From assembly GCF_000633395.1 (NCBI RefSeq), contig NZ_AYMU01000006.1, forward strand, positions 1 through 64,000: 64,000 bases of DNA, in the 5' to 3' direction. Positions 36,401-44,345 of the stretch are shown here, piece after piece. This DNA is from Pseudomonas sp. PH1b. Its GTDB lineage: Bacteria > Pseudomonadota > Gammaproteobacteria > Pseudomonadales > Pseudomonadaceae. The notes under the pieces are model-generated. The model was not told the DNA's origin and did no database searches. It saw only the letters and a list, made by a program, of their open reading frames with translations. The first letter of the stretch is position 1, and each line of letters starts with the position of its first letter. The position numbers and the translations under genes are program-made.

Positions 36401-37984
36401 CTACTCATCGGCCCGTGCCGGAATCCACCACTCTTCGCCTCGGGCCGTGCTGATGTATTCCGGCCAGCGGAAATCGTGGGGCACCTGGAAGTCCTTGGGC
36501 AACAGCGGCGCCTGCCAGCGACTGCCACCAATCCCGCCACCGGTGCGCTCGACGAACTCGGCCTTGGCCGCGCTGAGCAACGCCTCATCGGTGAGCAGGT
36601 CCACCAGGGTGCCGGCAATGGTCTTGGCGGCGACCTCGATCATCGGGTCGATGGTCTGGCGAATGCCGCCCAGGGCGTTGGACACCCAGTCCGGATACAC
36701 CGTCCCGGGCGGCGCGCTGAGCATCGGCCGGGCCACCAGCAGGCGCACGGTGGGGCAATGCCAGGTGTATTCCGGGTAGTCGTCGGAGGTCAGGTAGTTC
36801 TGCCAGGCGGGCATCTGCAGGCGCATCTGCCGCTCGCATTCCTGAGGCTCGATCAGCGCTTCAGTGGCGGGCAGGAAAGGCTTGTCCATCGCCTCAAGGC
36901 CGAGGTTGCGCTGGATCTCGCGGGCGATCTCCCGGGCTTCTTCGTCCCACTGCGGAGCGCCCACCGCCGCCAGGTTGTCGTAGGTGGCCTGGGCCATGAC
37001 GTGATTGGGCAGGCCGCCGCGGGACTTGCACACCCAGGTCTTTTTCCATTGGCAGCCGGTGGCCATGGCCGCCGCGGCGGCGTTGTTGTCCATGACCTGG
37101 GAGATGGTCTCGGCCTGCTCGATGGAGTCGCAGCGCAGCAGGTACTGGATCTGCGACAGGTGCGGCGGCAGGTTGTCGGCCGTGGCCTGGCCCGCCGTGA
37201 GGATCGCTTCGTTGTAGCTCCAAAGGCCGGTGAACGGCAGCGTCGAGCGGCGCAGGCTTTCGTTGAGGGTGTAGAAATGCACCAGAGCGTCGTTGGCCCC
37301 CGGGGCACGGGCCGCCAGGTGATTCTGCGGAATCGGGCTGTAGCGGTCAGCGGCGATCCAGTTTTCCGGATCGACGCAGGTGAAGCTGTAGATGTAGGCG
37401 TAGGCGATACCGCAGTGGGTGTCCCAGGTGGTGGTGTTGTTCAGCGGCAGCATGTAGGTGGGGTGAAAGCTGATGGCCGCGTCCAGGTCGTTGTAATAGC
37501 CCTTGGCCGCGTGCACCGGCTTGGAGGCCCGTAGCTTTTCCGCCGGCTCGCCGAAGAAGCGGATGCTGCCCTGGAGGCCGAACTCGACCATGGTCGCCTT
37601 CGCCGCCAGGGCCCCGCCCAGGGCGCTGATGCCCAGGGCCGAGTGCGGGTCGGTGTGGCCCGGAGCGAAGCGCGACAAGCCATCACGAGGCATCTTGCGC
37701 GTGGTCGCGGCCTGGCAGTTGCCGGGCACCGCGTCGTACTCGCCGTAGGTTGCCAGCACCGGCCCTTGGCCCTGGGTGAAGGTGGCGCAGAAGGCCGTGG
37801 GCATGCCGCCACTGGCGCGCTCGACGGTGAATCCCTCGGCCTCCAGCAACTGGACATACCAGGCGCAGGACTTGTATTCGCGAAACGCAGGCTCCGCGTA
37901 ATGCCAGATGATCTGGTGCCAGTCCGACAGTTGCTGGCGATGGCGCTCGACCCAATCGAGAGCGAATTCCTTGTAGCGTGACAT
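36401..37984 (-). CDS. M20-family amidohydrolase (AbgB-like)
   Basis: 527 residues from the ATG at 37984, which has AGGAG eight bases upstream; a GTG nine bases earlier overlaps that site. The M20 order is visible: HYAEPAFRE near residue 28, ATYGEYDAVPGN, then GHTDPHSALG where M20D enzymes usually have GHxCGHN, and FFGEPAEK. The C-to-D change at the metal loop is notable. Such enzymes cleave amide bonds of N-acyl or aminobenzoyl amino acids. It divides from lysR and is probably part of the same locus as the importer at 39370-43344. Confidence 0.8.
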   Translation of the reverse strand: MSRYKEFALDWVERHRQQLSDWHQIIWHYAEPAFREYKSCAWYVQLLEAEGFTVERASGGMPTAFCATFTQGQGPVLATYGEYDAVPGNCQAATTRKMPRDGLSRFAPGHTDPHSALGISALGGALAAKATMVEFGLQGSIRFFGEPAEKLRASKPVHAAKGYYNDLDAAISFHPTYMLPLNNTTTWDTHCGIAYAYIYSFTCVDPENWIAADRYSPIPQNHLAARAPGANDALVHFYTLNESLRRSTLPFTGLWSYNEAILTAGQATADNLPPHLSQIQYLLRCDSIEQAETISQVMDNNAAAAAMATGCQWKKTWVCKSRGGLPNHVMAQATYDNLAAVGAPQWDEEAREIAREIQRNLGLEAMDKPFLPATEALIEPQECERQMRLQMPAWQNYLTSDDYPEYTWHCPTVRLLVARPMLSAPPGTVYPDWVSNALGGIRQTIDPMIEVAAKTIAGTLVDLLTDEALLSAAKAEFVERTGGGIGGSRWQAPLLPKDFQVPHDFRWPEYISTARGEEWWIPARADE

Positions 37985-38301
37985 CCGCGGCACTCCTGGT
38001 TATCCAGGTTCCTGCCGGCTGGCGCCGGGGCACAGCAGCGCCCGCTCCAGGCCGACGGGACCTCTTGTTGTTATGGGGGTTGTCCGGTCGGCTGGGGGCC
38101 GGATCGAGGCTCAGTATTGGTGAAGCGCGGATTACATCAATCGAATTTTTTCGCCATCAATGTCAAAGAAAATTGACCATTTCTGCAGCGCCGCGGCCCA
38201 TACTGCGGCCGGCATCCTCGGCCCCCGCGCCTCGCCCCGGCACCGCCGCGCAGGCCGACCGGACGCCGTCGAAGACAGGTTTCCCCCGACCCGGAGGTAG
38301 C
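37985..38301. other. Divergent control region, amidohydrolase/lysR
   Basis: 317 bases between divergent genes. It holds CATCAAT twice (38135-38141, 38156-38161 plus following T), the second inside CCATCAATGTC at 38155-38165, which nearly matches CCATTGATGTC at 39269-39279 before the ABC genes. These are candidate LysR-regulator sites. Confidence 0.5.
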
Positions 38302-39219
38302 ATGCGTTATCCCTCGATCACCGCCCTGCGCGCCCTCGACGCGGTAGCCCGCCTGGGCAGCGTGACTGCCGCGGCCCAGCAGCTGAGCCTGACCCGCAGC
38401 GCCATCAGCCACCAGATCATCAGCCTGGAACAGAGCCTGGGTTTCGCCCTCACCGAACGGGTCGGACGCGGCATCGGCCTGACCTACCAGGGCCAATGCT
38501 ATGCCCGCGAAGTGCGGCGCATCCTGGCCGATATCCAGGACGCCGGCCGGCGCTTCGACGGCCAGCAGGTGTCCGGCAAATTGCGCATCAGCTGCAACCC
38601 GGGATTCGCCAGTTTCTGGCTGTGCAATCACATCAACGGCTTCCTGCGCCAATACCCCCAGGTGCAATTGCAGGTGGTCAGCCCCCGCACCCAGGACGAC
38701 ACCAGCGACGCCGAGGCGGACCTGTTCATCGCCTACGGCATCGGCGACTGGCCGGGGCTGATGGTGGAACAGATCGTCACCCTGCGCTTCTCCCCGGTGT
38801 GCAGCCCGCGCCTGATCAACGCCATCGGCGGCCTGAACAGCCCTCAGGACCTGAGCAACTTCCCGTTGATCCACATGAGCGACCCCACCGACTGGCGAGT
38901 CTGGCTGGCGGCCGCAGGCGCTACCCAGGTCAATGCCGACAGCGGCATCACCTTCTCCGATGCCCATTGCGCGCAGTCGGCCTGCATTGCCGCCCAGGGC
39001 GTGGCCATTGGCGACAACCTGCTCAGTGGCGATGCCCTGGCCCGCGGGCTGCTGGTGCGCCCGTTCGATATCGCCATCAGTGCCCTGCGTGGCTACTTCC
39101 TGGTGATCGACCCGGCCAAGGCCGAGCGAGCGGTGGTCCAGGCCTTCAGTGCCTGGCTGAAAAACCAGTTGCAGACCAGCGCCCAGGGCATCACCGACGC
39201 GCCGCCGCTGGAGCCGTGA
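38302..39219 (+). CDS. LysR-family transcriptional regulator (GcvA-like)
   Basis: 305 residues from the ATG at 38302 (GGAGG upstream). An N-terminal helix-turn-helix (ALDAVARLGSVTAAAQQLSL and SAISHQI) precedes a periplasmic-binding-protein-like effector domain with FLRQYPQVQLQVVS and the GVAIGDNLL segment. It resembles GcvA/AmpR-type LysR proteins. It sits between the amidohydrolase and ABC genes, so it likely controls both. Confidence 0.92.
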   Translation: MRYPSITALRALDAVARLGSVTAAAQQLSLTRSAISHQIISLEQSLGFALTERVGRGIGLTYQGQCYAREVRRILADIQDAGRRFDGQQVSGKLRISCNPGFASFWLCNHINGFLRQYPQVQLQVVSPRTQDDTSDAEADLFIAYGIGDWPGLMVEQIVTLRFSPVCSPRLINAIGGLNSPQDLSNFPLIHMSDPTDWRVWLAAAGATQVNADSGITFSDAHCAQSACIAAQGVAIGDNLLSGDALARGLLVRPFDIAISALRGYFLVIDPAKAERAVVQAFSAWLKNQLQTSAQGITDAPPLEP

Positions 39220-39268
39220 AGGCTTCGGCGACTGGATAATTTCACTCACCAATGAGACAAAAATTAAT

Positions 39269-39279
39269 CCATTGATGTC
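39269..39279. promoter_or_regulatory. Candidate LysR site upstream of the ABC genes
   Basis: CCATTGATGTC closely matches CCATCAATGTC near 38155, placing similar motifs before both transcription units flanking lysR. Confidence 0.35.
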
Positions 39280-39369
39280 GCGTTGCTTTTCACAATAATG
39301 AGCTCACCGCCTGCTTCGACCACAATAAAAACTTCATCTTTCAGGCCGGTTATCTGGGAGAACACTGCA

Positions 39370-40461
39370 GTGTCCAGTAGTCCTTCGACTCAACTCAGCG
39401 CCCAAGGAATCTGCCAGTACTACGGCAACTTCACCGCCCTGGATGGCATCGATCTCGACGTTCGCCAAGGCGAGTTCCTGACCCTTCTGGGCCCCTCCGG
39501 CTCAGGCAAGACCACCCTGTTGATGATCCTCGCGGGCTTCCTCAGTCCCAGCGCCGGCAAGTTGCTGGAGCACGGGGTCGACATCAGCCGCCGCCCGGCG
39601 GAAAAGCGCAACTACGGCATGGTGTTCCAGGGGTATGCGCTGTTCCCGCACATGAGCGTTGCCGACAACGTCGCCTACCCGCTGCGGATCCGCGGGATCA
39701 AGGCCGAGGAGCGCCAGCGTCGGGTCAAGCACATCCTCGAAGTGGTGGGCCTGGGCGCCCACCTGCACAAGAAGCCTTCCGAACTGTCCGGCGGCCAGCA
39801 ACAACGAGTGGCCATTGCCCGGGCCCTGGTGTTCGAACCGGACATGCTGCTGCTCGACGAGCCGCTGTCGGCCCTGGACAAGAACCTGCGCGAGCAGCTG
39901 CAGAGCGAGTTGCAGCGCATCCACCGCCAGGTGGGCACCAGCTTCGTGTTCGTCACCCATGACCAGGGAGAAGCCCTGGCGCTGTCGACCCGCATCGCCA
40001 TCTTCAACCAGGGCCGGCTGTCCCAGGTCGATACCCCGCAAGGCATCTATGACCGCCCCAACAGCCGCTTCGTCGCCGAGTTCCTCGGCAAGATGAACCT
40101 GTTCCCCCTGCAGGGCATTTCCCGCAATGGCAACCAGGCCAGCGGCCGCTGCGGCGACAACCCGCTGCACGCCGCAACCTCGGGTGAAATCAGCAACCAG
40201 CCACAACTGCTGGCCGTGCGCCCGGAACACATGATGCTGCACACCGAGCGTCCGCAGCTGGGGGATCACAACGTGCTGCCGGCGTGCCTCGGCGAACGGG
40301 TCTACCAGGGTTCCAGCACTCATCTGGCGCTGAACATCAGCCCGGAACTGGCACCGGTGAACCTCTCGGTGCCCGGCGACCACCCCGGTGCCCGCCTGCC
40401 CAGCGGCACCCCGGTGTGGCTCAGCTGGCCGGTGCGCAACAGCTTCCTGCTGGAAGCCTGA
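39370..40461 (+). CDS. Polyamine-type ABC transporter, ATP-binding protein (PotA-like)
   Basis: 363 residues from a GTG at 39370, which has GGGAG nine bases upstream and gives the family's usual length; ATG at 39298 and TTG at 39283 are in-frame alternatives. Walker A GPSGSGKTT, signature LSGGQQQR, Walker B MLLLDEPLSALD and switch FVTHDQGEAL are clear, followed by a C-terminal TOBE domain (QLLAVRPEHMML). It energises the permeases at 41685 and 42529. Confidence 0.9.
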   Translation: MSSSPSTQLSAQGICQYYGNFTALDGIDLDVRQGEFLTLLGPSGSGKTTLLMILAGFLSPSAGKLLEHGVDISRRPAEKRNYGMVFQGYALFPHMSVADNVAYPLRIRGIKAEERQRRVKHILEVVGLGAHLHKKPSELSGGQQQRVAIARALVFEPDMLLLDEPLSALDKNLREQLQSELQRIHRQVGTSFVFVTHDQGEALALSTRIAIFNQGRLSQVDTPQGIYDRPNSRFVAEFLGKMNLFPLQGISRNGNQASGRCGDNPLHAATSGEISNQPQLLAVRPEHMMLHTERPQLGDHNVLPACLGERVYQGSSTHLALNISPELAPVNLSVPGDHPGARLPSGTPVWLSWPVRNSFLLEA

Positions 40462-40561
40462 GCCGGCGCGCCCACCCCCCAAGCTTCTGCCCAGGGTTTT
40501 CGTAAAAAACCAACAATAATCGGCCGTCGCGCAGTGCGTCGGCCTCGCGAGGACTTGCCCC

Positions 40562-41674
40562 ATGAGCCAGCACCATCAACGCGACTGCATTGAAATCCTC
40601 ATCGAAAAAGCCCGTGGCGGACAGGTCAGCCGCCGCACTTTCATCCAGGCCATGGGCCTGCTGGCGGCCGTGCCCCTGGCGCTGCGCAGCGGCATCAGCT
40701 GGGCGGCGGACAAACCCCTGGTGGTGGTCAACTGGGGCGGCGATGCGCTGAACGCCTTTCGCAGCGCCTGGACCGACAGCTTCACCAAGAGCACCGGGAT
40801 TCCGGTGCGCATCGACGGCGCCGGCCCCACCGAAGGCGCCATCCGCTCGCAACTGGCCAGCGGCCGCCCAAGCTGGGACGTGGTCGATGTGGACAGCTAC
40901 AGCGCCATGACCCTGGGCCGCGACCAGGTGTTGCAGCCCCTGGACTACAGCATGGTGCAGCGCGACCTGGTGGCGCCTTCGCTGTCCCACGAGCACGGCA
41001 TCGCCGGCTACCTGTTCAGCTACGTGATCGCCTGGGACAGCCAGAAGTACGGCGACAACGGGCCGAAGAACTGGGCGGATTTCTGGAACGTGGAGAAATT
41101 CCCCGGCAAGCGCACCCTCTACAAGTGGATGAACGGCATGCTCGAAGCGGCGCTGCTGGCCGACGGCGTCCCGGCCGACCAGCTATACCCGCTGGACGTG
41201 CCCCGGGCCCTGCGCAAGATCGACGAGCTCAAGCCCCATGTCCTGTCGTTCTGGGGCTCGGGCGCCGAGAGCCAGCAACTGATGATCGAGGGCGAAGCCT
41301 CCATGGGCGCCATCTGGCACACCCGCGCCACCCTGTTGCACGAAGACAGCGAAGGGCGCATCAAGTGGGGTTTCGATAACGCCTTCCTCAATGCCAGCAG
41401 TTGGGGCGTGCTCAAGGACAACCCGGCGGGCAAGGCCCCGGCCATGCAGTTCATCCAGCACGCCCTGCAACCGGCCGGCCAGCTCAAGCTGTTCGAGGCC
41501 CTGGGCAACGGTCCGTCCAACGCCGCCACCCAGCAACTGATGAGCGCCGAACAGCGGGAGATCAACTGCGCCTCCGAAGCCAACATGAAGAAGCAGATCT
41601 TCCTCGACACCCAGTGGTACGCCGACCACTACTCCAGCACCCTGGAGCAGTACCTGACCCACCTGTCCAAGTGA
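40562..41674 (+). CDS. Polyamine-type extracellular solute-binding protein (PotD/F-like), Tat signal
   Basis: 370 residues. The N-terminus has a Tat-type twin-arginine motif (SRRTFIQAMG) before a hydrophobic stretch and cleavage near SWAAD. The mature protein is a spermidine/putrescine-binding-like domain: LVVVNWGGDALNAFRSAW, PTEGAIRSQL, DVVDVDSYSAM, IAGYLFSYVIAWD and the closing YADHYSSTLEQYL. It collects the substrate in the periplasm. Its true ligand may be something other than a polyamine, given the neighbouring amidohydrolase. Confidence 0.88.
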   Translation: MSQHHQRDCIEILIEKARGGQVSRRTFIQAMGLLAAVPLALRSGISWAADKPLVVVNWGGDALNAFRSAWTDSFTKSTGIPVRIDGAGPTEGAIRSQLASGRPSWDVVDVDSYSAMTLGRDQVLQPLDYSMVQRDLVAPSLSHEHGIAGYLFSYVIAWDSQKYGDNGPKNWADFWNVEKFPGKRTLYKWMNGMLEAALLADGVPADQLYPLDVPRALRKIDELKPHVLSFWGSGAESQQLMIEGEASMGAIWHTRATLLHEDSEGRIKWGFDNAFLNASSWGVLKDNPAGKAPAMQFIQHALQPAGQLKLFEALGNGPSNAATQQLMSAEQREINCASEANMKKQIFLDTQWYADHYSSTLEQYLTHLSK

Positions 41675-41684
41675 GCCGTCGACC

Positions 41685-42521
41685 ATGAGTACAACCCGAA
41701 CCGCGCGCCTGGAACGCAGCCTGCTGCTGTTTCCCCTGCCGCTGCTGCTGGTGGTGTTCTACCTGTTGCCGTTCTTCGGCGTGGTGAGCTGGAGCTTCAC
41801 CCTGCCCGAGCCCGGGATCGAGCAGTACCAGCGCATCGCCACTGACCCGGCGATCCACGACATGCTCCTGCGCACCCTGCGCCTGTGCCTGACCGTGAGC
41901 CTGCTGGCCCTGGTGATCGGCTACCTGCTGGCCTACTGCTGGGTGTTCAGCCCGCCGTTCTGGCAGCGCATGGTGGAGATCTGCGTGTTCATCCCGTTCT
42001 GGATCTCGGTACTGGTGCGCGCCTTCGGCTGGCTGATCGCCCTGCGCAGCAACGGCGTGGTCAACGACAGCCTGCTGTCCATGGGCTGGATCGATCATCC
42101 CCTGCAACTGACCCGCAACGAACTGGGGGTAGTGATCGGCATGCTGCACTTCATGATCCCCTATGCGCTGTTCCCCCTGCTGTCGAGCATGCGCCAGCTG
42201 GACCAGCGCGTGCTGCTGGCCTCCCGCGGCCTGGGGGCCGGCGCCCTGCGCACCTTCTGGCAAGTGCTGCTGCCGCAGACCCTGCCGGGGTTGCTGGGGG
42301 CCTTCATCATGGTCTTCGTGTTCTGCCTGGGCTTCTTCATTACGCCGGTGCTGCTGGGGGGCGGGCAGACGGTGATGATCGCCGAGTACGTGTTCCTGCA
42401 GATGTTCCAGACCAGCAACTGGGGCCTGGGCGCCGCCCTGAGCCTGGTGCTGCTGACCCTGGTCAGCGCGCTGATCTGGCTGCTGATGCGCATCACCCGT
42501 GTCAATCGACTGGTGGGTTGA
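41685..42521 (+). CDS. Polyamine-type ABC permease (PotB-like)
   Basis: 278 residues with six membrane helices and the EAA loop LASRGLGAGALRTFWQVLLP. It forms the first half of the membrane channel; it lies 10 bases after the binding-protein gene. Confidence 0.92.
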   Translation: MSTTRTARLERSLLLFPLPLLLVVFYLLPFFGVVSWSFTLPEPGIEQYQRIATDPAIHDMLLRTLRLCLTVSLLALVIGYLLAYCWVFSPPFWQRMVEICVFIPFWISVLVRAFGWLIALRSNGVVNDSLLSMGWIDHPLQLTRNELGVVIGMLHFMIPYALFPLLSSMRQLDQRVLLASRGLGAGALRTFWQVLLPQTLPGLLGAFIMVFVFCLGFFITPVLLGGGQTVMIAEYVFLQMFQTSNWGLGAALSLVLLTLVSALIWLLMRITRVNRLVG

Positions 42522-42528
42522 GGTCACT

Positions 42529-43344
42529 ATGAATACACATCGCACTGCCCTGAGTACCCGACTGATCGCCGTGGTCGCCATGGCCTTCATGCTGTTCCCG
42601 CTGCTGACGGTGATCCCGGTTTCCTTCACCGCCAAGCGCTACCTGTCGATGCCCGACGGCAATTGGTCGCTGCGTCACTACGAGGCGCTGCTGAGCAACC
42701 CCGACTGGCTGTCGAGCATCGGCCAGAGCCTGGCGATCGCCAGCGCCACCAGCGTTATCGCGACCTTGCTGGCGGTGAGCTTCAGCCTCGGCATCTGGTA
42801 CCTGCGCTCGCGCCTGGCGACCCTGCTGATCGGCCTGGTATTGCTGCCCATGGCCATTCCACCGGTGATCTCGGCGCTGGTGCTGTATTTCATGGAAACC
42901 AACCTCGGGCGCATTGCCCCGGGCTGGGGCTACGACACCCTGCCGGGGGTGGTGATCGCCCACGTGGTGATGGTGGTGCCCTACGGCGTGGTGACCATGC
43001 TCGTGGCCCTGAGCCAGGTCGATCGGCGCATCGAACTGGCCTCGCGCAACCTCGGCGCCAGCCTGATGCAGACCACCTTCCTGGTGATGCTGCCCAACCT
43101 CAAGCTGGGGATCTTCTCCACTGCGCTGCTGAGCTTCGCCCTGTCCTGGGAAGAGGTGGCGGTGACCCTGTTCATCACCAGCGTTGACGTCAACACCCTG
43201 CCCCGGCGGATCTGGAGCGGGCTGCGGGATAACGTCGACCCGAGCGTGGCTGCGATCTCCGTGCTGCTGATCGGCCTGACCCTGCTGGTGCTCATGGGCC
43301 GCCTGGCCTTGCAGTACGCCGCCCAGCGCCGCGCTCGCCCCTAG
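42529..43344 (+). CDS. Polyamine-type ABC permease (PotC-like)
   Basis: 271 residues from the ATG at 42529 (GAGG upstream; ten in-frame codons before it overlap the previous gene and are rejected). It has six membrane helices and the EAA loop LASRNLGASLMQTTFLVMLP. It completes the importer operon; a REPIN-like palindrome follows. Confidence 0.92.
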   Translation: MNTHRTALSTRLIAVVAMAFMLFPLLTVIPVSFTAKRYLSMPDGNWSLRHYEALLSNPDWLSSIGQSLAIASATSVIATLLAVSFSLGIWYLRSRLATLLIGLVLLPMAIPPVISALVLYFMETNLGRIAPGWGYDTLPGVVIAHVVMVVPYGVVTMLVALSQVDRRIELASRNLGASLMQTTFLVMLPNLKLGIFSTALLSFALSWEEVAVTLFITSVDVNTLPRRIWSGLRDNVDPSVAAISVLLIGLTLLVLMGRLALQYAAQRRARP

Positions 43345-43868
43345 CGCCCCCTGTGGCGAGGGCGCTTGCTCGCGCTGGCTGGCGAAGCCAGCCCAATGCC
43401 TGCGTCGCGGTTGCTGCCGACGAACCGCGGACGCAGGCGCTACGGCCGCTGCGCGCCCGAGCAGGAGCAAGCGCCCTCGCCACAACAGCCCCTTGGCCCG
43501 CCCTCCCTGCGCGCCTGTCTATTCATCGCGCAACTGACCGAAGTCAGCACTCAGCGCCGGCGTTTATCCGATAGTCGGCGGCTCCGCGCGCCGGCTTGTC
43601 CAGGCTCTTCTAGACTCAACGGGTAGTCGTATTTGGAACTGAGCAAGTCGCTTTCGTGCGGATGATTCAAAGGCAGCGTGTCAAGCTGCCCTTTATGCCC
43701 TGAACAGGTGCGGCAACGACCGCGCCGGGTACAACAAGATGCCCATTCAGGGTGCATGGCCACCGGCCTGAACCGCCGCGCTACCGTGACGTGGCAACAA
43801 GTGCCGCAGCCGACACTTTCGGACCGCCGACAACCACCAGGTGTGTCCGTGACCGTGAGGATTGCTGT
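43345..43868. other. Intergenic region with REPIN and fds leader
   Basis: 524 bases. The left part is the palindromic element at 43352-43484. The rest carries the formate dehydrogenase promoter; a short hairpin (AAAGGCAGC near 43669, GCTGCCCTTT near 43686) lies in it. No gene is seen. Confidence 0.6.
43352..43484. repeat. REPIN: paired inverted REP sequences
   Basis: Two perfect 20-base inverted arms, TGTGGCGAGGGCGCTTGCTC at 43352-43371 and its complement at 43465-43484, enclose about 93 bases that include a second small hairpin (GGCTGGCGAAGCCAGCC). This is the classic doublet form mobilised by RAYT transposases in fluorescent pseudomonads. Confidence 0.85.
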
Positions 43869-44345
43869 ATGCCTGATGAAACGCTGCACCTGCCTGTGAT
43901 CCACACCTTGCTGGAACGCCACAAGGGCGTCCCGGGTGCGCTGTTGCCGATCCTCCACGCCCTCCAGGAAGAGCTCGGCTATATCCCCGATCTCGCCATC
44001 CCCGAAATCGCCCACGCCCTCAACCAGAGCCAGGCGGAAGTGCGCGGGGTGATCAGCTTCTACCACGACTTTCGGACCACCCCACCGGCACGGCACATCC
44101 TGCGCCTGTGTCGCGCCGAATCCTGCCAGAGCCGCGGTGCCGAACAGTTGGCCGCGCAATTGCGCGAGCGCCTGCAACTGGACGACCACGGCAGCAGCAG
44201 CGATGGCAGCATCAGCCTGCGGCCGGTGTATTGCCTGGGCGCCTGCGCCTGCTCACCGGCCCTGGAACTGGACGGCCAGATGCATGCGCGGGTCAGTGCC
44301 GAGCGCCTCGACGCGCTGCTCGAGCGTTGCCTGGAGGATGCGTGA
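43869..44345 (+). CDS. fdsG: NAD-dependent formate dehydrogenase, gamma subunit
   Basis: 158 residues from the ATG at 43869. It is a NuoE-like thioredoxin-fold [2Fe-2S] protein: GVISFYHDF, RLCRAESCQ and YCLGACACSP supply the four cluster cysteines. It passes electrons within the soluble formate:NAD oxidoreductase. Its stop overlaps the fdsB start (TGATG). Confidence 0.93.
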   Translation: MPDETLHLPVIHTLLERHKGVPGALLPILHALQEELGYIPDLAIPEIAHALNQSQAEVRGVISFYHDFRTTPPARHILRLCRAESCQSRGAEQLAAQLRERLQLDDHGSSSDGSISLRPVYCLGACACSPALELDGQMHARVSAERLDALLERCLEDA

